Notes under the pieces: model-generated
Told to the model about the DNA's origin: nothing
What the model saw: only the letters and a program-made list of their open reading frames with translations
Database searches by the model: none
Assembly (NCBI GenBank): GCA_045617925.1
Contig: JAZLJR010000002.1
Span: forward strand, 1-62,609
From: CALELF01 sp045617925
GTDB lineage: Bacteria; Synergistota; Synergistia; Synergistales; Synergistaceae
Direction of reading: 5' to 3'
DNA length: 62,609 nt
Position numbers and translations under genes: made by a program
Shown here: in pieces, positions 33,606 to 43,258 of the stretch
Position numbering within the stretch: position 1 is the stretch's first letter
Layout of the letters: every line of letters starts with the position of its first letter

Positions 33606-35315
33606 ATGGATACAGTTAGTGAAATTACGTCTAGACTTGACCTTGTGACCTTTGTTGGTAGTTATGTCAAGTTAATAAAAAGAGGCAAAAATTATTTTTG
33701 CTGTTGTCCGTTTCACAATGAAAAGACACCCTCTCTTTGCGTATCTCCAGATAAACAAACATGGCATTGCTTTGGTTGTGGCAAGGGGGGCAATATTATT
33801 ACCTTTTGTATGGAGATAGAGCATCTCGATTTTAAAGAAGCATTGGAAAAACTTGCTGAGCTTGCTGGTGTCACAATTGAGAGACGTCACAAGGGCTTTA
33901 CTCCAAACAAGGATTTATTGCTTGAAGCAGAGAGTTTTTTTTCTAAACAAATTTCTCTTGCTTCTGCCAAAGTTGCACAGGAATATTTAACAAAAAGGTC
34001 TCTTTCTCTTGATGATGCACGACGCTTTAACATAGGTTATTCTCCTGCTTCTTGGGATGCACTGGTGCTTCACTTTAAAGAACAGGGGATTTCGCCTGAA
34101 GTTCTTGTGTCGCACGGGCTTGCAAACAAAAGTGAAAAGGGTAGTTTTTACGATAGATTCAGAGGACGCCTGATGTTTTCCATACGAAATAACGTGGGGC
34201 GTATAGTTGGTTTTGGTGGCAGAATTCTTGACGGTGACGAAGCAAAGTATGTCAATAGTCCCGAGAGTACACTGTATAACAAGCGTTACATCCTTTATAT
34301 GCTTGACAAGGCCAAGACTTCAATAAGGGAACGTGATTATTGTATTTTAGTTGAGGGCTACATGGATGCAATACGGTGTCATATGGCTGGTTTCACAAAT
34401 GCAGTTGCCAGTTGTGGCACTGCTCTTACCCATGAACAAGCTGCTTTAATAAAACGCCTTACGAACCGCTGTGTAGTTTGTTACGATAGTGATAAAGCCG
34501 GACAAGAGGCAGCTTTACGAGCTATGTATCTTTTGCAAGAAGAGGAAATTACGCCTAGACGCGTGATATTACAAGGTGCAAAAGATCCAGATGAACTTTT
34601 GTTAGAAGAAGGTGGCGCAGAAAAATTTATGGAAGGATTAAAAAAATCCTTACCCTTGCCGATTTTTCATGCACGCCTCAGAGAAAGTGATTTTATAGAT
34701 GAGGCAAAAAAAGACGAGGCGCTGGCTGACCTTATTATGGGGTTAGCAAAGCTCTCGCCATTTGACTTTAGGAGTTATAAAGACAGCGTGGCAAAGATAT
34801 TGGGACTTTATTCCCATGATCTGCAAAGCATGGTTGACCGTGCAAGAAATGGTGCAGAAAAAAGAAATGATCCAAGTGCCTTTGTAACACCAACAGGTCG
34901 TATAGATCCATTGAAGAAATTAGAAGCGATGCTACTTGCTATCATTTGGCAAGAGCCTACTCTTTTGAGTGGAATTAGCCCAGACGAAATATTGCTTTAT
35001 GTAGAGGATCAGGATATCCAAAATATTCTCTTTGCTATGTCCGAGGGTGTTAGTAAGGAAAAGCTTGAGGAAGAATGGCTCCTGAGAGGAGAAAGCCGTC
35101 CTAGCCAAATTATTTCTGCGGGGAATGGTTACCTTGCGCTTGGTTTTGAGGGGATTCCACTAGAAAGAATTTTGCACGAAATAAAAGTGCAAAATGTCAA
35201 ACTCCACTATGATATGCTTAACAAAAAGGCAAAAGATGGTTCCATTACAGATAACGAGTATAAAGACTTGTTGATGTATGGTTCTATCTTAAAGGGTAGA
35301 CCTTTTAAAAAATAG
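33606..35315 (+). CDS. dnaG: DNA primase
   Basis: DnaG makes RNA primers for replication. The 569 residues include the N-terminal CHC2 zinc finger (CPFHNEKTPS, then WHCFGCGKGGN), the TOPRIM core with VEGYMDAIR and YDSDKAGQEAA, and a helicase-binding C-terminal region. MDTVSEITSRLDL at ATG 33606 fits the family start; TTG at 33597 is also in frame. Neither has a clear Shine-Dalgarno sequence, as the space is taken by the hairpin. rpoD follows 36 bases later, the classic macromolecular-synthesis order. Confidence 0.95.
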   Translation: MDTVSEITSRLDLVTFVGSYVKLIKRGKNYFCCCPFHNEKTPSLCVSPDKQTWHCFGCGKGGNIITFCMEIEHLDFKEALEKLAELAGVTIERRHKGFTPNKDLLLEAESFFSKQISLASAKVAQEYLTKRSLSLDDARRFNIGYSPASWDALVLHFKEQGISPEVLVSHGLANKSEKGSFYDRFRGRLMFSIRNNVGRIVGFGGRILDGDEAKYVNSPESTLYNKRYILYMLDKAKTSIRERDYCILVEGYMDAIRCHMAGFTNAVASCGTALTHEQAALIKRLTNRCVVCYDSDKAGQEAALRAMYLLQEEEITPRRVILQGAKDPDELLLEEGGAEKFMEGLKKSLPLPIFHARLRESDFIDEAKKDEALADLIMGLAKLSPFDFRSYKDSVAKILGLYSHDLQSMVDRARNGAEKRNDPSAFVTPTGRIDPLKKLEAMLLAIIWQEPTLLSGISPDEILLYVEDQDIQNILFAMSEGVSKEKLEEEWLLRGESRPSQIISAGNGYLALGFEGIPLERILHEIKVQNVKLHYDMLNKKAKDGSITDNEYKDLLMYGSILKGRPFKK

Positions 35316-35351
35316 TAAGCTTGACAGCTTTATACTAGGAGGTTTTGCTAT

Positions 35352-37169
35352 ATGAGTGATGAAAAATTGAAAAAAGAACAAACAAAAACGAAAAAGGCAA
35401 CGAACACAAGAAAAAAAGAAAAAGAAGAAAAAACAGAAAAAACAGAAATCAAACAGAAGTCCACAAAGGGCAGAAAAAAGAAAGTGGTAGAAGTTACTCC
35501 AGTTGAAATCGCGGAAGTAAAAGAAGAATTGAAAGAAGAAGAATTGAAAGAAATTGAGCAACTTGATCAAGAAGAACAAGTTGAAGAACAGGCAGAAAAT
35601 TTAACAGAGAGTGATGTGGATGAGACTATAAATAATGCCTCTATTGATGATATTGACCCCACACAAGAGGAACTTGCTGAAGTAGAATCTGAAGGGGTAG
35701 AAGAAGAAGCTTCTATTACAGAGGAAGAACTTGTAGCAAAGGCTGACCTTAGCGACGACATGGAAACTGACAGTGATGCAGGTGCTCTTGATGATGAGGA
35801 TGATGAAGCTGCTGATGATGAATACGAGGAAAGTGACAGAGCTGCTGCACAAACTGCACAAGGAAGCCTTGATGATGAAGACTATGTAGCTTACATAGGG
35901 ATAATAAGGGAATTACTTCACAAAGGTAAAGAAAAGGGATATTTATCTTTTGACGATATAGAAAAAAAGATACCAAAGCAGATTATAAATACAGAGATTC
36001 TTGATAACATCTATTCAATGATAACAGAAATGGGAATAGATGTTGTGGAAGATCAGCAAGCAGCGAATGATGGTTTGGATGGACAGAAGGCTGACGATGA
36101 TTCTGATATGGATGACATCTCTCTTTCTGATCCTGTGCGTATGTATTTGCGAGAAATTGGGCGCATACCACTTCTTACGATGGAAGATGAGGCGCGCCTT
36201 GCCAAGGGTATAGCAGAATCAAAAAAAGCAGTAGAAGCACAATATAAAGAAGAAATGAAAAGCTTCTTTAAAGAGCAGAAAAGAGAAGATATATACGAAA
36301 GATTAAAAGCTGGTGAAAAGCGTCCCTTGACTGATGAAGTGCTTTTAGAAATTAACGACAAGGTTCAAGAAATTCTTAATGGTGAAGCAGCGCAAAAAGA
36401 AATATCAAAAAATGTGCATAAAGCACTAGAATTCAAGCGTGACAAAAGAGACGACCATAAACTGCTGGAAGCCAATCTACGTCTTGTTGTTTCAATAGCC
36501 AAGAAGTATATCGGAAGAGGGTTGAATTTCTTGGATCTTATTCAAGAAGGCAACCTCGGTTTAATAAAGGCGGTTGACAAATTTGACTACGAAAGAGGCT
36601 TCAAGTTTAGCACCTATGCTACATGGTGGATACGTCAAGCTATAACTCGTGCTATTGCAGATCAGGCTCGTACAATTAGAATTCCTGTCCACATGGTGGA
36701 GACAATAAATAAACTTATTCGTGCATCACGTGCTCTTGTTCAAGAGCTGGGGCGTGAACCCACATCCAGTGAAATTGCAGAAAAGATGGGGCTCTCTCGA
36801 GAAAAAGTTGAGGAAATTCAAAAGATTGCTCAGGAACCTGTCAGCCTAGAAAAGCCAATAGGCGAGGAAGAGGATAGTCAGCTTGGTGACTTCTTGGAAG
36901 ATAAGGACTTGCCAAATCCAGAAGAAGCAACAGCAAGAACTATCCTGCGTGAGCAACTTGAGGAAATGTTAAACGGAATTTCAGAACGCGAAAGAGATGT
37001 CCTTAGGAAACGTTATTGTCTTGAAAATGGTAAACAACAGACTCTTGAAGAAGTTGGGCATCACTTTGGTGTTACAAGAGAGCGTATACGCCAAATAGAA
37101 GGAAAAGCTCTTCGTAAACTCCGTCATCCAAGCAAGGCAAAACGCTTAAAAGATTTCTTGCCATCATGA
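35352..37169 (+). CDS. rpoD: Primary sigma factor RpoD with a long acidic N-terminal region
   Basis: The 605-residue protein directs RNA polymerase to housekeeping promoters. Conserved regions are clear: DPVRMYLREIGRIPLLT (1.2), the region 2 block RLVVSIAKKYIGRGLNFLDL and STYATWWIRQAITRAI, region 3 with PVHMVETINKL, and region 4 with REQLEEMLNGISERERDVL and VTRERIRQIEGKALRKL. The first about 50 residues are Lys/Glu-rich, and residues 50-175 are strongly acidic, longer than in most Firmicute RpoD. AGGAGG lies 9 bases before the ATG. Confidence 0.96.
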   Translation: MSDEKLKKEQTKTKKATNTRKKEKEEKTEKTEIKQKSTKGRKKKVVEVTPVEIAEVKEELKEEELKEIEQLDQEEQVEEQAENLTESDVDETINNASIDDIDPTQEELAEVESEGVEEEASITEEELVAKADLSDDMETDSDAGALDDEDDEAADDEYEESDRAAAQTAQGSLDDEDYVAYIGIIRELLHKGKEKGYLSFDDIEKKIPKQIINTEILDNIYSMITEMGIDVVEDQQAANDGLDGQKADDDSDMDDISLSDPVRMYLREIGRIPLLTMEDEARLAKGIAESKKAVEAQYKEEMKSFFKEQKREDIYERLKAGEKRPLTDEVLLEINDKVQEILNGEAAQKEISKNVHKALEFKRDKRDDHKLLEANLRLVVSIAKKYIGRGLNFLDLIQEGNLGLIKAVDKFDYERGFKFSTYATWWIRQAITRAIADQARTIRIPVHMVETINKLIRASRALVQELGREPTSSEIAEKMGLSREKVEEIQKIAQEPVSLEKPIGEEEDSQLGDFLEDKDLPNPEEATARTILREQLEEMLNGISERERDVLRKRYCLENGKQQTLEEVGHHFGVTRERIRQIEGKALRKLRHPSKAKRLKDFLPS

Positions 37170-37429
37170 TTAGGTTAGACAAATTTTTAAAGTTGAGTCG
37201 TCTTGTAAAACGAAGAACTGTTGCACAAGAAATGCTTAATGTCGGTGCGGTAAAGCTCAATGGTAAGGTTGTAAAACCGTCAAAAGAAGTAAAGGAAGAT
37301 GACCTGATTGAAATAGGTTATGCAAGAAAAATTTTGACAGTTCGAGTGATAACCGCAGATGAAACATTATTGAAACGAAAAGCAGAAGCTTATGAAGTGG
37401 TAAGTGAAAGCTCAGTAGTGGAAGAGTGA
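37166..37429 (+). CDS. rqcP: S4-domain protein, RqcP/YabO-like
   Basis: The 87-residue protein is essentially one S4 RNA-binding domain (MIRLDKFLKLSRLVKRRTVA, then GAVKLNGKVVKPS). This matches RqcP, which works with RqcH in adding Ala tails to stalled nascent chains, and the heat-shock protein 15 family. ATG overlaps the rpoD stop by 4 bases, so expression is tied to rpoD. Placement after rpoD and not near mazG/spoVT is unlike Bacillus. Confidence 0.8.
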   Translation: MIRLDKFLKLSRLVKRRTVAQEMLNVGAVKLNGKVVKPSKEVKEDDLIEIGYARKILTVRVITADETLLKRKAEAYEVVSESSVVEE

Positions 37430-37459
37430 ACCGAAAAGCAAAAAGCACTTTAATTATTA

Positions 37460-37493
37460 GCATTTTTATGTTAAAATGCTTGGCTGTATAATA
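37460..37493 (+). promoter_or_regulatory. Putative promoter and small hairpin before yajC
   Basis: AGCATTTT and AAAATGCT (37460-37481) form an 8-bp stem, and TATAAT lies at 37488-37493. The start point would be near 37500, just before the GGAGG of yajC. The hairpin could be the end of the rpoD-rqcP transcript. No good -35 box is seen. Confidence 0.4.
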
Positions 37494-37515
37494 AAAAATG
37501 ATTGGAGGAGTTACA

Positions 37516-37935
37516 ATGCAAAAACAAGCAGGTCAGGGTGGTATTATGGGCATGATGATGCCACTTGCGATATTTATCGTAATCTTTTATTTCTTAATTT
37601 TAAGACCACAAAAAAAACGTCAGCAAGAGCATGACAAATTAGTGTCTAGCATCAAGGTTGGTGATACGGTTATCACTGCTGGTGGTTTTTATGGAAAAGT
37701 GCATGATGTGCTTGACGATAGCTACATCATTGAGCTCGACGAAAATGTCAAAGCACGTATCCTAAAGTCTTCTGTTTCAAGCAAAATCTTTTCTGAAAAG
37801 TCTGCTGAACACAGAAAAAAGAAAAAGAAAAGACGTCCAGCAATAGCCGAGCAGGCAAACAAAGTTGTAACAGCAGATGCACAAAAAACAAAACGAGCTC
37901 CTGTTACTAACTCGGACGTAAAAGAAGAAAAATAA
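37516..37935 (+). CDS. yajC: Sec translocase accessory protein YajC
   Basis: This 139-residue membrane protein has one helix (MMPLAIFIVIFYFLILRPQ) followed by the conserved KKRQQEHDKLVSSIKVGDTVITAGGFYGKV. YajC associates with SecDF-YidC. The ATG at 37516 has GGAGG upstream; the ORF could begin at 37498 but without a site. The C-terminal about 45 residues are a basic, low-complexity extension (KKKKKRRP). Confidence 0.92.
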   Translation: MQKQAGQGGIMGMMMPLAIFIVIFYFLILRPQKKRQQEHDKLVSSIKVGDTVITAGGFYGKVHDVLDDSYIIELDENVKARILKSSVSSKIFSEKSAEHRKKKKKRRPAIAEQANKVVTADAQKTKRAPVTNSDVKEEK

Positions 37936-38003
37936 CCATAACTTGCACATTTTCTGTGTTAATTTGTGTTTTTTGAAAATTAAAAGGAATGGAGAGAAGA
38001 GAG

Positions 38004-39380
38004 ATGTTAAAGAAAGACAAAATTCGTCTTGGTGCAGTTTTGGCAATAATTGTCATAGCACTTCTAATAGTTTTCCCAATCGGTAACAGATTACATTTGG
38101 GTCTTGATTTGAAGGGTGGAGTTCACATTATCTTGCAGGCAAAAGGAACGCAGGATAATCCTGTAAATAATGAAAGCATTGAGAGACTTTTAGCAATCTT
38201 ACGCAATAGAATTGACCAGTATGGTATTGCAGAGCCGGTTTTGCAGCGTGAAGGTGCTGATCGTGTTGCAGTTGATCTTCCTGGTATGGATGATCCAGAA
38301 GCAGCACTAGAATTGATCGGAAAAACAGCAGTTCTTGAATTCCGTGAGGTGCTTGGAGAAACACCAAAAGTTCCAGAAGCGCCAAAGCGTGAAGAGTATA
38401 ATGACGATGCTCAGTATGCTGCAGCATTGAAGCGCTACGCAATTTTGAAATCTGATGCAGAAGCAGAGATTAAGAAAATGCAAGGTTCTGTTGCAAACAA
38501 GGAAAATCTCATTGTTGCAAGAAATGAAAGAGGCGGAGCAAATCTTTTAGGTCCTGTTCTTGTTTCTGGTGGAGATCTTACAGAGGCTGCAACTACCTAT
38601 GACCAATTTGGTAAGGCCGCTGTTTCTTTGAAGTTTAATTCACTTGGTGCGAGGTTATTTGACGAAGCAACAGCAAAGAATATTGGCAAGCAAATTGCTA
38701 TTGTCCTTGATGGTGTTGTCATCTCTGCTCCTGTTGTTCAACAGCGTATTTCTGGTGGTTCTGCACAGATTACAGGAAACTTTACTACTCAGGAAGCTGG
38801 TCGCCTCGCTATTATGCTTAAAGCAGGTGCACTTCCTGTCAATGTCGAAGTCCTAGAAAACAGAGCTGTCGGTCCAACCTTGGGGCAAGATTCTATTCAG
38901 TCTGGTATAACATCTGGTCTTTACGGTGCTGGGCTTGTATTCTTGTTTATGCTTGTTTTTTATGGTTTGCTTGGTATAGCGGCAGATATTGCACTTGCAG
39001 TTGCAATTTTGCTTGTCCTTGCTGCAATTATAGTTTTAGGTTCAACTCTTACCTTGCCTGGGATAGGCGGTCTTGTTCTTACAATAGGCATGGCTGTTGA
39101 TGGAAATATTTTGATTTACGAGAGAATTAAAGAAGAGTTGCGTGCAGGAATGACGAAATATTCAGCACTTGATGCTGGTTTTAAAAAGGCTCTTACTGTC
39201 ATTTTGGACTCAAACATTACAACTCTTATTGCTGCTGCAATTCTTTTCTATTTTGGTAGTGGTCCTGTTCGTGGCTTTGCCGTGACGCTTAGTGTCGGTG
39301 TTATTGCATCTGTTTTCTGCAATATAGTTGTTACAAGGACTGTGTTAGGCTTGCTTATGGGCAAGAAAACTAGCAAATAG
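38004..39380 (+). CDS. secD: Protein translocase subunit SecD
   Basis: SecD and SecF use the proton or Na+ gradient to pull exported proteins across the membrane. The 458 residues have an N-terminal helix, the DLKGGVHI motif, a periplasmic domain, and five C-terminal helices with GMAVDGNILIYERIKEEL. The ATG at 38004 has GGAG 9 bases upstream; the in-frame ATG at 37989 abuts AAGGA and is less likely. Confidence 0.95.
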   Translation: MLKKDKIRLGAVLAIIVIALLIVFPIGNRLHLGLDLKGGVHIILQAKGTQDNPVNNESIERLLAILRNRIDQYGIAEPVLQREGADRVAVDLPGMDDPEAALELIGKTAVLEFREVLGETPKVPEAPKREEYNDDAQYAAALKRYAILKSDAEAEIKKMQGSVANKENLIVARNERGGANLLGPVLVSGGDLTEAATTYDQFGKAAVSLKFNSLGARLFDEATAKNIGKQIAIVLDGVVISAPVVQQRISGGSAQITGNFTTQEAGRLAIMLKAGALPVNVEVLENRAVGPTLGQDSIQSGITSGLYGAGLVFLFMLVFYGLLGIAADIALAVAILLVLAAIIVLGSTLTLPGIGGLVLTIGMAVDGNILIYERIKEELRAGMTKYSALDAGFKKALTVILDSNITTLIAAAILFYFGSGPVRGFAVTLSVGVIASVFCNIVVTRTVLGLLMGKKTSK

Positions 39381-39391
39381 GAGGTTTTGTT

Positions 39392-40279
39392 ATGTTGTTT
39401 AAGAACGTTCACAATGCAAACATTCAGTTTATAAAAAATAAAAATCTCATTATAGCTATTGCTTTAGCATTAGTTATTTGCTCACTTGCTTTGCTTTTTA
39501 CAAAAGGATTGAACCTAGGTGTTGATTTCACTGGTGGCACAGTCTTGAAGGTAAAATTTGCAGAGAAGGTTGAGGTCGCCAGTATTCGTGAGGCACTTTC
39601 TACCATCGATCAAGGCAGTGCAACAATTCAGTCCTTTGAAGATGGAGACATTATGCTTCGCTTCCGTGGTGACAAGGAGGCTCTTGTAACTGATGTTCGT
39701 CGCGTATTGTCTGAAAAAGTAGGCAAGTATGAAATTCGTAGCATTGACAAGATAGGTCCAGTTGTTGGTAAAGAACTTAGGAACCAAGCTGCTATTGCAT
39801 TGCTTCTTGCGCTTATTGGTATCCTGCTTTATATTGGAATCCGCTTCCAATTCCGTTTTGGTGCAGCTGCAGTTATTGCTCTTGCACATGACGTTATTCT
39901 TATGCTTGGTGCTTACAGCCTTACTGGCAAGGAAATTTCTACAACATTCATTGCAGCTATTCTGACAATTGCTGGTTATTCTATAAATGACTCAATTGTT
40001 GTTTTGGATAGAGTTCGTGAAAATTCGGGACAGCTTAGATCAAAAGGTGTTGCACTTGTTGTAAATGAGTCAATTAACCAGTCGTTATCACGCACGATCT
40101 ATACTTCACTGACAACACTATTCCCAGTGCTTACCATGTATTTCTTCGGTGGAGAGGTTATTGGCAACTTCGCTTTTGCATTCCTCATCGGTATATTTGC
40201 AGGAACATTCAGCTCTGTTTGCCTTGTTGGCTCTCTCCTCGTTCTTTCATATGAAAAGAAATTCGGTGCGAAAAAATAA
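39392..40279 (+). CDS. secF: Protein translocase subunit SecF
   Basis: The 295-residue partner of SecD shows GVDFTGGTVLKVKF, a short periplasmic domain, and the membrane part with SINDSIVVLDRVREN and TIYTSLTTLFPVLTMYFFGG. GGAGG precedes the ATG, and the gap to secD is 11 bases. yajC-secD-secF form one operon closed by the terminator at 40290. Confidence 0.95.
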   Translation: MLFKNVHNANIQFIKNKNLIIAIALALVICSLALLFTKGLNLGVDFTGGTVLKVKFAEKVEVASIREALSTIDQGSATIQSFEDGDIMLRFRGDKEALVTDVRRVLSEKVGKYEIRSIDKIGPVVGKELRNQAAIALLLALIGILLYIGIRFQFRFGAAAVIALAHDVILMLGAYSLTGKEISTTFIAAILTIAGYSINDSIVVLDRVRENSGQLRSKGVALVVNESINQSLSRTIYTSLTTLFPVLTMYFFGGEVIGNFAFAFLIGIFAGTFSSVCLVGSLLVLSYEKKFGAKK

Positions 40280-40289
40280 TAGAAATAAC

Positions 40290-40328
40290 AAAAAAAATCC
40301 AACGTCGCTAGGCGTTGGATTTTTTTTG
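40290..40328 (+). terminator. Terminator of yajC-secD-secF
   Basis: ATCCAACG (40297-40304) and CGTTGGAT (40313-40320) pair, with A and T runs on both sides. Confidence 0.92.
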
Positions 40329-40349
40329 TTATTTAATGAAATCCTTGAT

Positions 40350-40388
40350 AAAAAAACAGGCAAAGTATAAAAACTTTGCCTGTTTTTA
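40350..40388 (-). terminator. Terminator of carB
   Basis: AACAGGCAAAG and CTTTGCCTGTT pair around an 8-base loop, with A and T runs outside. The hairpin begins 5 bases after the carB stop, which shows that the gene truly ends there. Confidence 0.9.
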
Positions 40389-40392
40389 TTTT

Positions 40393-43212
40393 TTAATATC
40401 CGCTAGGCGCTTTCCAGCCAGCACCAATTAAAGCCTCATGAATTGCAGCAGAAAGATTATCTGCTATGCCAAGTGATTCACCGGTTGACATCATGCGTGG
40501 ACCTAAGGTCTTTGACATTCCTGGTAGTTTGTCATTTGAGAAGACAGGCACCTTTACACCAATCTTTGTAACGCCAGTGTAGAGTCCTGTGCCGTATGGC
40601 ATATCGCTCAACTTTTCACCAAGCGAAACGCCAACTGCAATGTCAACGATAGGAAGTCCAGAAATTTTTGAAGCAATAGGGACTGTGCGACTTGCGCGAG
40701 GATTTGCTTCAATTATATAAAATTCATCTTCAAAGCGGACAAACTGAACATTGAGTAGTCCCTTTAAGCTAAGGTTCTTTGAAATTTGACGAACGAACTC
40801 AAGCACTTGGTTTTGATCTTTCTTTGAAAGTGAGTAGCATGGGAATATTGCCATAGAGTCACCAGAGTGAACACCACTTGGATCAATGTGTTCAAAAATA
40901 CCTGGAATGAGGACATCTTCGCCATCACAAATTGCATCAACTTCGTATTCTCTGCCTTGAATGAATTGGTCAAGCATGACTCTCGCACCTGGCATAACAT
41001 CAAACGCTTCACCAAGCACACGACGTAGCTCGTCTTCATTGTGGGCAACGGTCATAGCGACGCCACCAATGACAAAGCTTGGACGCACCATTATGGGGTA
41101 ACCATATTTTGCAACGACCTCAAGTGCCTCGTCTATCGAAGCTACATCCCAACCTTTTGGTTCATTGACACCAATTTGTGCCAAGAGGCGTGAAAACTTT
41201 CCTCTGTCTTCTGTTGCGTCTATTGCTTCAGCAGAGCTCCCGAAGAGCTGGACTCCACACTTTGCAAGGTCAAGTCCGAGGTTTAGTGACGTTTGACCGC
41301 CAAAACAGGCAAATACACCGCGTGTTTTTTCTCTTTCAAGTATCGGGAGTGAATCTCCTGCCGTAAGTGGTTCAACATAGAGAGCATTTGAAGTATCGCT
41401 ATCCGTGCTTACCGTTTCAGGATTGACATTTATCATGACAGCCCTGAGTCCACGGCGACGAACTGCCTCTGCTGCCTTAACACAGCAGTAGTCAAATTCC
41501 ACACCTTGTGCAATCTTTATTGGACCAGACCCCAAGACAACTATTGAGCCATCAACATTTGGAGCTTCTTGTCTGCCTTCTGCAATGTCTCTTGGAACAC
41601 CGTAATAATAACCACTTCCTTCGTCGCCTTTGTGTTGTGCAACCTTCTTGTAGCGAATATATTTGCCGAGTTCTTCTTTTCTTTTGCGGACGTTTCCTTC
41701 GTCCACGTTTGTGAGGACCGTAATTTGCTCCTCGTTAAAGCCGAGGTCAATAGCACGTTTTAGTGCTTCATCCGTTAGTCCCTCTTGCTCCAAGGTGTTT
41801 GCAGCATCAACTATCTTTTTCAAACAATTTATGAAATGTTGACCTATATAGGTCTTTTTTGCTAATTCTCTTGTAGAGGTAACGCCACGACGCAAAAGTT
41901 CTGCCATGGCTTCCATTCTTAAGTGTGTTGGAAGCAACACATCATTCCAAAGATCTTCTTCCGATTTCATGCGAAGCTTTGTAAATGGTATTGTGTGTTT
42001 ATAAGAAATTGAGCGATAAGCTTTTACTATTGCCTGTGTGTAATTTTCAGCGAGTGAAAGCACTTCGCCTGTCGCCTTCATTTGTGAACTGAGTTTTTTA
42101 TTTATTCCTGGGAATGATTCAAATGGGAATGTAGGAACCTTGACTGCAACATAGTCGAGTTGGGGTTCTTTTGTTGCATTTCCTTCGCCTGTTACTGGGT
42201 CAGGAATTTCATCTAGGTTTTGACCTATTGCAATGTGAGTTGCAATACGGGCTATTGGATATCCTGTTGCTTTTGAAGCAAGGGCAGAGGAACGGCTAGC
42301 ACGGGGGTTAACCTCTATAACATAATATTCAAAAGTGCCGTCAGTTTTATCATTTAAAGCAAATTGAACGTTACAAGCACCGCAAATTTCAAGCTCGTCA
42401 ACTATGTCAAAAGCCGCTTGTTTTAAAGCTTTCCATGCTTTTTTTGAAACTGTCTGAATTGGGGAAACGACAACGGAGTCTCCTGTGTGAATGCCCATAG
42501 GGTCGATGTTTTCCATGCTACAAACAAGCACTTTGTTACCAATTTTGTCACGAACGACCTCTGCTTCAATTTCATGCCAACCGAGCAAATACCTTTCAAC
42601 AAGTGCCCTGTGAATCGGGCTTGCTTCCAGTGCATCTTCTGTTTGTTGGATGAGGTCTTCTTCATGATAAACAACGGAGTTACCAGTTCCACCGAGTGTG
42701 AAATCTGGACGTAATATTAAGGGGAAAGGATTGTGTGCGGCGAATTCTTTTGCTTCGCGAACGGTGGAGATTCCACGGCTTTCTACTATTGGTTGCATCG
42801 CATGTAACATTGCATGGCGGAATGGCTCACGTCCTTCTGCTCTCCAAATTGATTTTGCAGATGTGCCTAGCACACGACAGCCATATTTTTCCCAAATGCC
42901 AAGTTCTTCACATTCCATGCAAAGATTCAAGGCAGTTTGTCCGCCAAGAGTGGCAAGCACTCCGTCAGGATTTTCAGTTTTTAAGATTTCTTCTATATAT
43001 TCCTTGGTTAAAGGTCTGATGTAAACTTTGTCTGCAACGGTGTTATCTGTTTGGATTGTTGCAGGGTTGCTGTTTAAGAGGACAACATAAATCCCCTCGC
43101 TACGTAGAACTCTACAAGCTTGAGTGCCTGCATAGTCGAATTCTGCCGCTTGTCCGATTTTTATTGGACCAGAACCTAAAACCAATACTTTTTTCAAAGA
43201 TTTGTCCTTCAT
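40393..43212 (-). CDS. carB: Carbamoyl-phosphate synthase large subunit lacking the allosteric domain
   Basis: CarB makes carbamoyl phosphate from bicarbonate, ammonia and two ATP. Both ATP-grasp halves are present: VLGSGPIKIGQAAEFDYAG, RPDFTLGGTGNSVV, NVQFAL and EVNPRASRSSALASKATG in the first; VLGSGPIKIAQGVEFDY, RPSFVIGGVAM and EANPRASRTVPIASK in the second. The protein stops at residue 939, just after the segment that precedes the MGS-like regulatory domain (about 936-1073 in E. coli). That domain binds UMP, IMP and ornithine. A terminator follows at once, so this is not a frameshift. carA is not in the window. Confidence 0.95.
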   Translation of the reverse strand: MKDKSLKKVLVLGSGPIKIGQAAEFDYAGTQACRVLRSEGIYVVLLNSNPATIQTDNTVADKVYIRPLTKEYIEEILKTENPDGVLATLGGQTALNLCMECEELGIWEKYGCRVLGTSAKSIWRAEGREPFRHAMLHAMQPIVESRGISTVREAKEFAAHNPFPLILRPDFTLGGTGNSVVYHEEDLIQQTEDALEASPIHRALVERYLLGWHEIEAEVVRDKIGNKVLVCSMENIDPMGIHTGDSVVVSPIQTVSKKAWKALKQAAFDIVDELEICGACNVQFALNDKTDGTFEYYVIEVNPRASRSSALASKATGYPIARIATHIAIGQNLDEIPDPVTGEGNATKEPQLDYVAVKVPTFPFESFPGINKKLSSQMKATGEVLSLAENYTQAIVKAYRSISYKHTIPFTKLRMKSEEDLWNDVLLPTHLRMEAMAELLRRGVTSTRELAKKTYIGQHFINCLKKIVDAANTLEQEGLTDEALKRAIDLGFNEEQITVLTNVDEGNVRKRKEELGKYIRYKKVAQHKGDEGSGYYYGVPRDIAEGRQEAPNVDGSIVVLGSGPIKIAQGVEFDYCCVKAAEAVRRRGLRAVMINVNPETVSTDSDTSNALYVEPLTAGDSLPILEREKTRGVFACFGGQTSLNLGLDLAKCGVQLFGSSAEAIDATEDRGKFSRLLAQIGVNEPKGWDVASIDEALEVVAKYGYPIMVRPSFVIGGVAMTVAHNEDELRRVLGEAFDVMPGARVMLDQFIQGREYEVDAICDGEDVLIPGIFEHIDPSGVHSGDSMAIFPCYSLSKKDQNQVLEFVRQISKNLSLKGLLNVQFVRFEDEFYIIEANPRASRTVPIASKISGLPIVDIAVGVSLGEKLSDMPYGTGLYTGVTKIGVKVPVFSNDKLPGMSKTLGPRMMSTGESLGIADNLSAAIHEALIGAGWKAPSGY

Positions 43213-43258
43213 TTTCTACTCTCCCCGTTTACTAAATAGGCAATTTCAAAACCTTGCA

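Noticed and set aside
40350..40395. Frameshift as the cause of the short CarB
   Set aside because: A strong terminator follows 5 bases after the stop, and no trace of the missing domain is visible between the two hairpins.
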